DNA of 64,000 nt from Salinicoccus halodurans (GTDB lineage: Bacteria > Bacillota > Bacilli > Staphylococcales > Salinicoccaceae). How positions within the stretch are numbered: position 1 is the first letter of the stretch; each line of letters opens with the position of its first letter. Shown here piece after piece: positions 44,942 through 53,651 of the stretch. Location: the NCBI RefSeq assembly GCF_900114445.1, contig NZ_FOTB01000002.1:271752-335751 (forward strand), in the 5' to 3' direction. Below the pieces are notes generated by a model that saw only the letters and a list, made by a program, of their open reading frames with translations, ran no database searches and was not told where the DNA came from. A program made the translations under genes and the position numbers.

Positions 44942-46411
44942 ATGGGTGAATTCAAAGGGTTTTTAAAGTATGAAAGAAAGAAACAGGGAGAGGAAGACTT
45001 GAAACAAAGGATCGGAAACTATGATGCCTTTCAGCACCGCTTCTGCAATGATGATGCGAGTGAGCAGGGCGCGCGGTGCATGGATTGCGGTACTCCGTTC
45101 TGCCAGACCGGCACAAGTGTCGGCAAAGAGACTGTCGGCTGTCCGATCGGAAATTATATCCCTGAATGGAATGACCTGGTCCACGAGGGGGACTTCAGGG
45201 AAGCCTACCAACGTCTTTCAGAAACGAATAACTTTCCGGAATTTACGGGCAGTGTCTGCCCGGCGCCGTGTGAATCTTCATGTGTGCTGTCCATCAACAG
45301 CGAACCTGTGGCAATCAAAGGCATAGAGCGTACAATCATTGATGAGGCGTACATGCAGGGCTGGGTAAAACCGAGGAGACCGAAGCATCGTCTGGGTACA
45401 CGTATCGCGATCATCGGCAGCGGACCTGCCGGGCTCACTGCTGCGGATGAGATGAATTCATGGGGACATGATGTGGATGTCTATGAACGCGACGTCAAAC
45501 CGGGTGGCCTTTTGAGATACGGTATCCCGAATATGAAACTCGATAAGGCGGTTGTTGAAAGACGTATAGAGGTCATGGAAGAAGCGGGCATTAATTTCAT
45601 CTGTGATGTGAATGTGGGCAAAGATGTCACTTACGACACGCTTGACGCACAGTATGACGCCATCATCATCGCAGTCGGTGCGAGAAAACAGAGGGATCTG
45701 AAGCTTGAAGGGCGCCAGAGCCGTGATATCCAGTTTGCGATGGATTATCTGACGGAGCAGACGAAATATCAGTTTGATGAAATCGAGGAACCTTCGATCA
45801 CGGCAGAAGGTAAACATGTCATCGTCATCGGGGGTGGAGATACTGGTGCAGACTGTGTTGCCATGGCTCTCCGTGAAGACTGCAAATCGGTATTCCAATT
45901 CAATAAATATGATCGTCTCCCTGACGAAATAGAAGGGAATCCGTCATGGCCGCTCAGTAAGCAGACATTCAAACTGGACTATGCCCATGCAGAGTACCAG
46001 GAGAAGTTCGGCCTCGAGCCGAGGGCCTACGGCGTGCAGACGATGGCATACGATGTGGACATCATTGGTGATTTAAAAGGGGTCAATACACAAGTTCTTG
46101 GCCAGCATTCCCTTTCCGGCATGACACTCGAAGATCAGGAAAGATATTTCAAGGCTGATCTGATACTGCTGTCCATCGGATTTGAAGGTGTGGAGAGCGA
46201 ACTGCCGAAAGCGTTCAACCTCCATATGGAACAGAACAAGATAGCCGCGGATGAAGAGAACTATAAGACAAACAGAAAAAAAGTGTTTGCGGCAGGAGAT
46301 GCAAGACGCGGCCAGAGCCTGGTTGTGTGGGCGATCAAAGAAGGACGCGGGGTTGCCAAAGCGGCGCATAAATTTGCCGTTCAGAATAAAATGTTCCATA
46401 AAACAGGATGA
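44942..46411 (+). CDS. gltD: Glutamate synthase small subunit
   Basis: A 489-residue beta subunit carrying FAD, NADPH and 4Fe-4S sites. N-terminal cysteines (GARCMDCGTPFCQTG and CPAPCESSC) bind the clusters; the FAD site is IIGSGPAGLTAADEMNSWGHDVDVYE and the NADPH site is VIGGGDTGADCVAMALR. A C-terminal VFAAGDARRGQSLVVWAIKEGR completes FAD binding. It supplies electrons to gltB. Start: ATG after AAAGGAG. Confidence 0.97.
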   Translation: MGEFKGFLKYERKKQGEEDLKQRIGNYDAFQHRFCNDDASEQGARCMDCGTPFCQTGTSVGKETVGCPIGNYIPEWNDLVHEGDFREAYQRLSETNNFPEFTGSVCPAPCESSCVLSINSEPVAIKGIERTIIDEAYMQGWVKPRRPKHRLGTRIAIIGSGPAGLTAADEMNSWGHDVDVYERDVKPGGLLRYGIPNMKLDKAVVERRIEVMEEAGINFICDVNVGKDVTYDTLDAQYDAIIIAVGARKQRDLKLEGRQSRDIQFAMDYLTEQTKYQFDEIEEPSITAEGKHVIVIGGGDTGADCVAMALREDCKSVFQFNKYDRLPDEIEGNPSWPLSKQTFKLDYAHAEYQEKFGLEPRAYGVQTMAYDVDIIGDLKGVNTQVLGQHSLSGMTLEDQERYFKADLILLSIGFEGVESELPKAFNLHMEQNKIAADEENYKTNRKKVFAAGDARRGQSLVVWAIKEGRGVAKAAHKFAVQNKMFHKTG

Positions 46412-46422
46412 TAGTTTTTACA

Positions 46423-46456
46423 AGCGGGATACCAATCGGCATCCTGCTTTTATTAT
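46423..46456 (+). terminator. Rho-independent terminator
   Basis: AAGCGGGATACC pairs imperfectly with GGCATCCTGCTT around AATC, then TTTATT; ends gltBD. Confidence 0.8.
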
Positions 46457-46543
46457 GCGGTTCCAAATGACGGAAAAAGGGTAATCACAAAAGAAGTGGC
46501 ATCTGGGAAATGACACGTATCCAACTCGGGACAGGTGATGGGT

Positions 46544-47965
46544 ATGACATTTAAAAGGAGATACGCCAACCGGTCGATGCACGCAGCGTTCATCACAGGC
46601 ATCATTCTTTTTTCGGTGGTGGCCCCGGATACGGTACTGCAGAACTTCAATCCGGAACAGCAAAGGACCGTGGTGCTCCTGCTGCTGGCCATATATTTAT
46701 GGACGGTTTCGAAAATGCCGACCGGTGCAGCAAGTATATTGATACTGGCAATGATCATCATTATGAATTTGACAGACTCGGTCGAAGATGCGATGGCCGG
46801 GTTTCTTTCTTCTGCCCTTTATTTCATACTGATCCTTTCCGTATTGAGCCAGGTGCTCATCAAGACAGATGCAGACAAGGTGATTACTTCAAAAATCCTG
46901 AAAATAAAAAACATCTCCCCTAAAAAGATTGCACTGATACTTCCGCTGTTCATGTCCCTGCTGCCCGTAATGATGCCTTCGGCATTCGCACGGCTGAAAA
47001 CGGTGCTGCCTTTTGTGAACGGACTGAATGATGCCTTTCAATTTTCAGAAGGGAGTGTATTCAGGAAATATGCAATGTATGTCACAGGATTGGTTAATCA
47101 GAACAGCACAATGATCGTCTATACCGGCGGTGGTTATCCTGTGCTTGCAGCTCAGCTGCTGAAAGATTACGGGGTGGCGGACCTCAGCTGGATCAGCTGG
47201 TTTTTGATCATTGCGCCGCCGCTGTGGTGCGCATTGATTATTACAAGTGTATTTTCATGGTTTTATCTGAAACTTTCATATCCGTCAGAGAGCACAAAGG
47301 ACTTCACACCGGATGAAAATACACAAGTCACAGACCACGATGAATACAAGGCAACGAAAATGTTCTGGTTTGTCATTGCTACATTTACTCTGATGATAGC
47401 TACATGGATCTTTACGGACTCCGGGACAGTACCGACTTTACTGCCGCCCATGATTCTTACAGTCATATATGCCCTGCCGAAAATCGAACTGATCACCAAT
47501 GAAGATATACGTGCATTCAACTGGGAGAACTTCCTGCTTATCGGCGCCTCGCTGTCCATCGGTGTGATATTGGATCAGAACGGCACGGCACGCATGATTG
47601 CAGAACAGCTGCTCAGGCTGGTCCCTGAAAATGCTGCGATGACCCTGAACATCGTCATCGTTACTGTCATCGTGTTCTTATTCCGCATGATTTTCATCGT
47701 TCCGACATCTGCTGTCATCGTAATATTCCCCGTCATGCTATCTTATGCGGACATGACCGGAATCCCGGCCCTCAGCCTGGCTTTCATTGTCATCATGATC
47801 ATCGGTGGTACGAATATTCTGCCGATCCATTCGCCGACATTATATTTTGCATTCAAAGAAGGGGTTTTGAGCAGGAAGGACCATTATATTATGGCTGCTT
47901 TTTCAAGCTTTACCTTTCTTGTCATTTCAATCCTTGCCGCATCTTTCTACTGGATATTTTGGTGA
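46544..47965 (+). CDS. SLC13-family permease (anion transporter), paralogue of the 62653 gene
   Basis: A membrane protein of about 473 residues with about 12 segments. Landmarks: NFNPEQQRTVVLLLLAIYLWTVSKMPTGAAS, MPSAFARLKTVLPFV, MIVYTGGGYPVLAAQLL, and NWENFLLIGASLSIGVILDQNGTA. It is similar along its length to the protein at 62653, which sits behind a TcuA-like gene. It is read alone after the gltD terminator. The AGGTGA site favours ATG 46544 over the earlier GTG 46535 and ATG 46538. Substrate likely a di- or tricarboxylate by relation; not proven. Confidence 0.8.
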   Translation: MTFKRRYANRSMHAAFITGIILFSVVAPDTVLQNFNPEQQRTVVLLLLAIYLWTVSKMPTGAASILILAMIIIMNLTDSVEDAMAGFLSSALYFILILSVLSQVLIKTDADKVITSKILKIKNISPKKIALILPLFMSLLPVMMPSAFARLKTVLPFVNGLNDAFQFSEGSVFRKYAMYVTGLVNQNSTMIVYTGGGYPVLAAQLLKDYGVADLSWISWFLIIAPPLWCALIITSVFSWFYLKLSYPSESTKDFTPDENTQVTDHDEYKATKMFWFVIATFTLMIATWIFTDSGTVPTLLPPMILTVIYALPKIELITNEDIRAFNWENFLLIGASLSIGVILDQNGTARMIAEQLLRLVPENAAMTLNIVIVTVIVFLFRMIFIVPTSAVIVIFPVMLSYADMTGIPALSLAFIVIMIIGGTNILPIHSPTLYFAFKEGVLSRKDHYIMAAFSSFTFLVISILAASFYWIFW

Positions 47966-48077
47966 CGGTGAAATGTGAAGTTGCAGAGTGAAAAACATCG
48001 GGAGTTATAAAGTGCAATATGATATGATGCAGATATAATTGAAAAGTGCATATTTTATTAGTTTAAGGAATGGTTGA

Positions 48078-49244
48078 ATGGCAAAAGAACGTCTATGGAC
48101 AAAAGATTTCATCATAGTATTCATCTTCAATTTCTTCATCATGCTCGCAATGTTCCTGCTCATGGTGACAATCAGCGGATACGCAGTTGAAGAATTCGGA
48201 ATATCCACCAGTACTGCGGGGCTCGTGGCAGGCATCTTCATCGTGGGCTCTCTGATCGGCAGAATCCTGACCGGTCATCAGCTGAGTCTGGTCGGCGCCA
48301 AGAAGATCATGTATATCGGGACAGTCATGTTCGTCATTACATATGGATTATACTTTTTCGCAGACAATCTGACACTGCTCCTGATAGTGAGATTCTTCAA
48401 CGGGCTATCAAACGGTGTGGCCACCACCGCAGTCGGAACCCTTGCAGCCCTCGCCCTGCCGAAGAGCAGAAGAGGGGAGGGCATCAGCTATTTCAGCCTG
48501 AGCTTTGTAATCGCGACTGCATTGGGACCATTCATGGCATTTTACCTGCTGCGGTTCATCGATTATCAGATGCTGTTCCTGATCGTATTCATACTCGTGC
48601 TGATTGCAAGTGTATTCACCATCTTTGTCAGGACGGATAATACGACAGTCGATCTGACAAAAGAACCGAAACCGAAGTTCGAATGGATCGATAAAAAGGC
48701 AATGCCCGTCGGCATCGTCGTGCTCTTCATCTGCATGGCATATTCGACAGTGCTGTCGTTCATCGCCCTGTTTGCAGAGGAGCAGGGTCTTGTGGCAGCT
48801 TCATCCTATTTCTTCCTGGTCTACGCAATCATCATTCTGATTACTCGGCCGATAACCGGCAGGATCATGGACCAGAAAGGGGCGAACGTGGTAATGTATC
48901 CATCACTGATCGTACTTGCTGTCGGCTATCTGGTGCTCGGACAGACGAGTTCCGGATTCATGCTGCTGCTCTCCGGTGTGCTGATCGGTTTCGGATACGG
49001 GAACTTCCAGTCCATATCACAGGCGCTCTGCATCAAAGTTGCAGATGTAAAAAATGTGGGACTTGCGACATCGACATACTTCATCGCACTGGATTTCGGA
49101 CTCGGAGTGGGATCCTATATACTCGGAGTGCTCGTACCGTCACTCGGCTACAGTGGTCTGTACAGCTCCATGGTCATACTGGTCGCACTCGGTCTTCTTG
49201 TTTATTATTTCGTTTACGGAAGATACGAATCAAAAAGTGCATAA
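48078..49244 (+). CDS. MFS transporter
   Basis: A 388-residue major facilitator with 12 predicted membrane segments. It shows the motif A region between TM2 and TM3 (GSLIGRILTGHQLSLVGAKKIMY) and a second-half counterpart (RPITGRIMDQKGANVVMYP). The loop between TM6 and TM7 is charged (KEPKPKFEWIDKK). AAGGAATGG precedes ATG. It is monocistronic and convergent with metQ. Substrate could be a drug, sugar or metabolite; none can be argued from context. Confidence 0.85.
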   Translation: MAKERLWTKDFIIVFIFNFFIMLAMFLLMVTISGYAVEEFGISTSTAGLVAGIFIVGSLIGRILTGHQLSLVGAKKIMYIGTVMFVITYGLYFFADNLTLLLIVRFFNGLSNGVATTAVGTLAALALPKSRRGEGISYFSLSFVIATALGPFMAFYLLRFIDYQMLFLIVFILVLIASVFTIFVRTDNTTVDLTKEPKPKFEWIDKKAMPVGIVVLFICMAYSTVLSFIALFAEEQGLVAASSYFFLVYAIIILITRPITGRIMDQKGANVVMYPSLIVLAVGYLVLGQTSSGFMLLLSGVLIGFGYGNFQSISQALCIKVADVKNVGLATSTYFIALDFGLGVGSYILGVLVPSLGYSGLYSSMVILVALGLLVYYFVYGRYESKSA

Positions 49245-49254
49245 TAGTAGTACG

Positions 49255-49288
49255 AAAAAACCTTCCGGATGTGATCCGGAAGGTTTTT
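49255..49288. terminator. Bidirectional Rho-independent terminator
   Basis: AAAAACCTTCCGGAT and ATCCGGAAGGTTTTT with a GTG loop, between convergent genes (MFS and metQ). Confidence 0.94.
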
Positions 49289-49292
49289 AAAA

Positions 49293-50111
49293 TTACCAGC
49301 CGATTTCTTCAAGCGGCAGGAATGCAGGGATGAGGGAGCCTTCATGTTCTTCTTCGATGAACTGTTTCGTATCCTCTTCCTGGAAGAGTTCGGCAACTCT
49401 CTGCAGTGTTTCGTTATCTGTATCTTCGCTTCTTGATGCAATGATGTTGACATAGTCTGTAGCTGTTTCATCTTCATGATAGATTGAATCTTCCACAGGA
49501 TTGAATCCGGCATCTCTTGCGATGCCGTTATTGATGATGCCGGCATCCACATCACCGAGTGCCCTTGGAATCTGGGCAGGTGCTGTTTCAACGAGCTCCA
49601 GGTTTTTAGGGTTTTCTACAACAGCTTCTGAAATTGAACCGAGGCCGTCATAGTTTTCGACAAGTGTGAGCAGTCCGGCATCTTCCAGCAGCATCAGAGC
49701 ACGACCCTGGTTGGACACGTCGTTGGGCAATGCGATTTTCCCGTTATCAGGAATGTCTTCCGGGTTTGCAAGTGAATCGGAATAGAGTCCCATTGGTGCG
49801 AGGTATGTAGTCGCAATCGGAGCGAGATCCAGATCACGCGCTTCGATGAATTCGTCAAAGTAGGCGACTGTCTGGAACGAGTTGATGTCGAGCTCACCAT
49901 CTGCAAGTGCAGTATTCGGCTGGACGTAGTCATTGAATGAAATGATTTCAATGTTGATGCCTTCTTCCGCTGCTTTTTCAGCGACGAAATCCCAAGTGGA
50001 TGTGTCTGTGCCGCTGATTCCGACTTTGACCGTTTCTTCTCCGCCGCCTCCGCATGCTCCAAGAATTGCGGACAGTGCCAGAATGAATGTGAGTAAAATG
50101 GTTTTCTTCAT
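49293..50111 (-). CDS. metQ: Methionine ABC transporter substrate-binding lipoprotein
   Basis: A 272-residue NlpA/MetQ-family lipoprotein. A signal peptide ends in the lipobox LGAC (Cys20) followed by GGGG. The binding domain starts VKVGISGTDTSTWDFV and includes LADGELDINSFQTVAYFDEF, DVSNQGRALMLLEDAGL, and NGIARDAGFNPVEDSIYHED, typical MetQ signatures. It binds methionine outside the membrane. Last gene of the metNIQ operon, 17 bp after metI. Confidence 0.95.
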   Translation of the reverse strand: MKKTILLTFILALSAILGACGGGGEETVKVGISGTDTSTWDFVAEKAAEEGINIEIISFNDYVQPNTALADGELDINSFQTVAYFDEFIEARDLDLAPIATTYLAPMGLYSDSLANPEDIPDNGKIALPNDVSNQGRALMLLEDAGLLTLVENYDGLGSISEAVVENPKNLELVETAPAQIPRALGDVDAGIINNGIARDAGFNPVEDSIYHEDETATDYVNIIASRSEDTDNETLQRVAELFQEEDTKQFIEEEHEGSLIPAFLPLEEIGW

Positions 50112-50128
50112 AAATATCTTCTCCTTTT

Positions 50129-50779
50129 TTATCTTCTTCCTACAACACGCGACAGGAAGTTTCCGAGTGATTGCAGCCCCTGCACCATGACGATGAGGAT
50201 AATGACTGTAATGGCCATAGTCACCGTATCGAAGCGCTGGTAGCCATAAGTGATGGCGAGATCGCCGACACCGCCGCCGCCGACAGTCCCGGCCATGGCA
50301 GACGCCCCGATCAGTCCTATGGTGGCGATTGTGAAGTTCACGACGAGCGAGCTGAGTGCTTCAGGTAATAAAAACCGGTAAATCGTCTGAGACGGTGTTG
50401 CGCCCATTGCGTCTGCCGCCTCAAGGACACCGTCATCCACTTCGAGCAGGGAGCTTTCAACGAGCCTCGCGATATACGGACCGGCGTATACAATCATGGG
50501 AACGATGGCCGCCGCCGTCCCGATGGAAGTACCGACGACAAGTCGCGTGAACGGTATGATTGCCACAAGCAGAATGATGAACGGTATGGATCTGAATGTA
50601 TTGATGACGACGTTTAAAATGCCGAAAAGGGCTTTATTTTCAAGAATCTGACCTTTTCTCGTAACAAATAGTGCAATTCCGAGCGGGAGTCCGAGCAGTA
50701 TGGAGAACAGGAAGGAGACTGTGACCATCTGGATCGTTTCAATGACTGCACTTAAAATCTGTTCCTGGTTAACCAGCAT
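50129..50779 (-). CDS. metI: Methionine ABC transporter permease
   Basis: A 216-residue permease with five membrane segments and the MetI/BPD_transp_1 coupling motif (EAADAMGATPSQTIYRFLLPEALSSLV). FLLGLPLGIALFVTRKG-type N-terminus and NTFRSIPFIILLVAIIPFTR are standard for MetI. It overlaps the end of metN by 11 bp, which implies translational coupling. Confidence 0.95.
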   Translation of the reverse strand: MLVNQEQILSAVIETIQMVTVSFLFSILLGLPLGIALFVTRKGQILENKALFGILNVVINTFRSIPFIILLVAIIPFTRLVVGTSIGTAAAIVPMIVYAGPYIARLVESSLLEVDDGVLEAADAMGATPSQTIYRFLLPEALSSLVVNFTIATIGLIGASAMAGTVGGGGVGDLAITYGYQRFDTVTMAITVIILIVMVQGLQSLGNFLSRVVGRR

Positions 50780-51800
50780 TAGTATTCACCTCGTTATAGA
50801 CGATTTTGTTCTCTTCCAGATAGGAGAGGGCTTTGGTGACTTCACTTCCATCCCCCTGAAATCTCACGATCAGGTTGCCGAACGGCACTCCCTGCAGTTC
50901 TGTAATGTTTCCGAAAAGGACATTGACATCCAGATCGAATTTCTTTGAAATCTGGGACAGGAACGGTCTGCCGGCGGAATGATCGACGAAGTTGATCCGG
51001 TAGACATCAGTGCTGTCTGAGCCATTTTCAATCATCTCTGTTACGTATTTTGGAATTTCTGTATGCATCACAGTGTTGACGAAGTTTTTACCAGTGGCGG
51101 TCTGCGGGTTTGAGAAGATTTCAAAGACTGTACCTTCTTCAATTACATTTCCGTCTTCCATCACAGCGACCCTGTTGCATATTTCTCTGACTACCGCCAT
51201 CTCGTGGGTGATCAGCAGAATGGTGATGTTGTATTCTTCATTGATTTTCCTGAGCAAATTGAGTATAGAATCCGTCGTTTGCGGATCGAGTGCCGAGGTC
51301 GCTTCATCACATAAGAGTATCGAAGGCTGTGTTGCCAGGGCGCGTGCAATCCCCACCCTTTGTTTCTGACCGCCTGACAGCTGATCCGGATACATTTTAG
51401 CCTTATCACCAAGGCCGACAAAATCAAGCAGTTCCGTGACACGTTCCCTGATTTTCGCTTTCGGCGTATTATCGAGGATGAGGGGCATGGCGACATTGGC
51501 GTAGACCGTCTTTGAGTTCAGCAGGTTAAAGTGCTGGAAGACCATGCCGATCTTCTTTTTGACACTCCTTATTTCCCTGGTAGAAATTTGCGTCAGGTCG
51601 GAGCCGTCAACGATCACACTGCCTGCGGTCGGCTGCTCCAGGTAATTGACACATCTGATCAGCGTACTTTTTCCGGCACCGCTGAATCCGACCACTCCGT
51701 AGATCGCACCTTTTTCAACTGTGAGGTTTATATCTTTCAAAGCATGGACGGCACCATGTTTCCCTTCAAAAGACTTTTCCAGATTCCTAAATTCGATCAT
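50769..51800 (-). CDS. metN: Methionine ABC transporter ATP-binding protein
   Basis: A 343-residue ATPase. Walker A GFSGAGKST, Q-loop MVFQHFNLL, signature LSGGQKQRV, Walker B ILLCDEATSALDP, and switch His LLITHEMAVV. The C-terminal NIL (ACT-like) domain after about residue 265 binds methionine and causes trans-inhibition. AAGGAGAT lies ahead of ATG. The leader carries a SAM-I riboswitch, so the operon is induced on methionine shortage. Confidence 0.96.
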   Translation of the reverse strand: MIEFRNLEKSFEGKHGAVHALKDINLTVEKGAIYGVVGFSGAGKSTLIRCVNYLEQPTAGSVIVDGSDLTQISTREIRSVKKKIGMVFQHFNLLNSKTVYANVAMPLILDNTPKAKIRERVTELLDFVGLGDKAKMYPDQLSGGQKQRVGIARALATQPSILLCDEATSALDPQTTDSILNLLRKINEEYNITILLITHEMAVVREICNRVAVMEDGNVIEEGTVFEIFSNPQTATGKNFVNTVMHTEIPKYVTEMIENGSDSTDVYRINFVDHSAGRPFLSQISKKFDLDVNVLFGNITELQGVPFGNLIVRFQGDGSEVTKALSYLEENKIVYNEVNTNAG

Positions 51801-51835
51801 ATGTATATCTCCTTAATTTCATCTGTTTTGAGATA

Positions 51836-51871
51836 TAAAAAAAGTCCCTCTCTTGTAGTGGAGAAGGACTT
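51836..51871 (-). terminator. Regulated terminator of the metNIQ SAM riboswitch
   Basis: On the minus strand AAGTCC, a small internal loop and CTC pair with GAG and GGACTT, followed by TTTTTT. It is formed when SAM is bound. Confidence 0.88.
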
Positions 51872-51892
51872 GGATTTATATATCTATAAAAA

Positions 51893-52001
51893 TAGTTCTT
51901 CTCATCTTTCAGGCTTCCGCCTGCTGGATTTGGCACATCACTCGGGTGAGTTGTTGCCGAAGCTTCATCGGGCCAGTCCCTCTGCTTCTCTTGATAAGAA
52001 A
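51893..52001 (-). promoter_or_regulatory. SAM-I (S-box) riboswitch aptamer
   Basis: The minus strand reads TCTTATCAAGAGAAGCAGAGG, GACTGGCCC, GAAGCTTCGGCAAC, GTGCCAAATCCAG, and AAAGATGAGAAGAAC in the right order and spacing. It matches the S-box family with the usual kink-turn and GATGAGA elements and sits directly before metN. Confidence 0.96.
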
Positions 52002-52144
52002 TAATCGTATGTAATTGTTTGATCAGGCTATATCTAATAACGTATATAGAAGTTTAGCAGAGAACCGATTATAAATCAACAAATATTTAAAAAAGAATGA
52101 CAACTTAGAATATATAAAGGTGATAAGACATACTGCTCGTAAAA

Positions 52145-52174
52145 AACCTGCACTGAAATAAAAGTGCAGGTTCA
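52145..52174 (-). terminator. Rho-independent terminator of the hxlR-type gene
   Basis: AACCTGCACT and AGTGCAGGTT with an eight-base loop, followed on the minus strand by a T run. The stretch 52011-52144 holds only the metN promoter region. Confidence 0.9.
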
Positions 52175-52190
52175 AAGTCCAGTTATTCGG

Positions 52191-52520
52191 TTATACTTCC
52201 TGAAGTTTTTGCTTCGGTTCGCACCATTCTTCAGCCCATTTTTGAAGTTCATTCATAAACGGTTCAATCGCTTTACCTTTTTCAGTCAGTTTGTACTCTA
52301 TTCTCACCGGTGTTTCCGGATAAACTTCGCGTTCAACAATACCTTCGGATTCAAGCGACTTCAGACGTTCGGAAAGTACACGGCCGCTTACACCCATGGA
52401 AGATTCAAGGTTACAGAAACGTTTAGGCCCATCAATCAATTGAAAGATAATCAGACCCGTCCATCTCTGACCGATAACGCCCATGGCATTTTCAAATTTT
52501 GGACAGATTGAAGTATCCAT
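52191..52520 (-). CDS. HxlR-family transcriptional regulator with conserved redox Cys6
   Basis: A 109-residue winged-helix regulator. The conserved N-terminal cysteine (MDTSICPKFENAMGVIGQRWTGLII, Cys6) is the redox-sensing residue in YodB/CatR-type proteins of Bacillus, which respond to quinones and diamide. The wing region is RVLSERLKSLESEGIVEREVYPETPVRIEY. A second Cys near the C-terminus (EEWCEPK) could form a disulfide. The likely target is its own promoter or a quinone-resistance gene such as the mhqD-like pair at 53-1068, but no direct operator match was established. Confidence 0.85.
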   Translation of the reverse strand: MDTSICPKFENAMGVIGQRWTGLIIFQLIDGPKRFCNLESSMGVSGRVLSERLKSLESEGIVEREVYPETPVRIEYKLTEKGKAIEPFMNELQKWAEEWCEPKQKLQEV

Positions 52521-52687
52521 TTAATCACTCCTTGCAGAACATTATAACCCTAGCGATAGTATTTTTACAAATGAATGTACTTTGGCTGACTAAACTTTAA
52601 AAAATATATAAATTTCAAAATTTTAAGGATTTTTTATAATTCTGATGAATTTTGTCATATAATGTTCAGAATTTCACTATAAATAGT

Positions 52688-52807
52688 TTGGTAATTAACC
52701 ATTTTTCAGGGTATAATGAAAGCGTATACAAAATGAAGACGGTGTTATAAATGAAAAATTATAATGAATGATTAATATTTTTTTATGAATCAATGTAAGC
52801 GTATTCC
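52688..52807 (+). promoter_or_regulatory. Promoter with two cre sites upstream of the LutA-like gene
   Basis: Within the 311-base gap 52521-52831: TTGGTA (52688-52693), an 18-base spacer and TATAAT (52712-52717). ATGAAAGCGTATACA at 52716-52730 fits the cre consensus WTGNAANCGNWNNCW at every position and overlaps the -10 box. A second copy, ATGTAAGCGTATTCC at 52793-52807, fits 14 of 15. This predicts strong CcpA repression during growth on glucose. The half of the gap near 52521-52680 is AT-rich with a short CTAGCGATAG dyad near the hxlR start. Confidence 0.78.
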
Positions 52808-52831
52808 TGATTTTGGAAAGGGGAGGATTAG

Positions 52832-53506
52832 ATGGAACAAAATATCTCTGTCGGGTTTTTTCAAGGGTCTGTAGTAGATCCGGTGTTCACTGATATCAAT
52901 GCACTGGTGATTAAAATTATGGAAGCGGGCAATGTGAAAGTGACACATGTGAATGACTGGACAGGGCACAAGCTTGTGCATGACAGCACGGAGGAATTTG
53001 ATATGACATTGGAACTTGCCATGAAAAATATTGAAGCCTGTGAAAAGCATGGCTTTGACTATATAGTCAATACAATCGGAGGACCCGGCACAGCTTTAAA
53101 TGAATATGACAAATTGTTCGTTCCGGGGACGGCGTGGTATGAACGGGCGAAAAGATTTACAGATAAAGTCAGGGATATTTCGGATATCATGGATATGGCG
53201 AAACTCGAGTTCATACATGAAGTGGAGAGGACTGCTGTGTACGAATACCCGGAAAAGATGTCAAATGAGCAGAAGGTATTTGAAGAACCGGTGAAAATCA
53301 TCAAACAGATTCCCGGTTTGAACTATATTGAAATGAAAAAAGATGAAGTGGAGTCTCCAGAACCCGATTTGATTATCACTTCCCATGCGGAACGGCACAA
53401 CCCAGCAACTTCCAATGATGAATTGAGCGGTATAAGTGACCCGATTGAAGTGAAACATATCGTTGAAGTGGTTGCGGAATCATGCGGAATCGCATCTAAT
53501 CAATAA
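52832..53506 (+). CDS. LutA/LldE-like (CCG-domain) protein lacking the Fe-S cysteines
   Basis: A 224-residue protein that follows the LutA/LldE (HdrB-like) fold from end to end: SVGFFQGSVVDPVF for the FVTCLVD-type start, NIEACEKHGFDYIVNTIGG for the GSC region, EYDKLFVPGTAWYERAKRFTDKVRDISDIMD, IKQIPGLNYIEM, and PDLIITSHAERHN leading to EVKHIVEVVAESCG. Every cluster-binding cysteine is changed: C to S in the first motif, CCGQ to TGHK, GSC to GGP, the CCGF segment deleted (about 30 residues), and the last DPGC to SHAE. Only two non-motif cysteines remain. The ORF is intact, with AAAGGGGAGG before ATG and two cre sites upstream. No lutB or lutC is nearby. Confidence 0.7.
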   Translation: MEQNISVGFFQGSVVDPVFTDINALVIKIMEAGNVKVTHVNDWTGHKLVHDSTEEFDMTLELAMKNIEACEKHGFDYIVNTIGGPGTALNEYDKLFVPGTAWYERAKRFTDKVRDISDIMDMAKLEFIHEVERTAVYEYPEKMSNEQKVFEEPVKIIKQIPGLNYIEMKKDEVESPEPDLIITSHAERHNPATSNDELSGISDPIEVKHIVEVVAESCGIASNQ

Positions 53507-53513
53507 TTTCCGG

Positions 53514-53546
53514 GCTGAAAGGTTTATATAATCTTTCAGCTTTTTT
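53514..53546 (+). terminator. Rho-independent terminator
   Basis: GCTGAAAG and CTTTCAGC with an 11-base loop, then TTTTTT. Confidence 0.88.
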
Positions 53547-53651
53547 ATTTGGGAGCTAAGCCATTGAAGGCCATCCACGTTTAATACAATCTTTAACGGA
53601 TATTAGTATTATATGAAGATTTAATATATAAATCGAAAAGGTGGTTTAATA

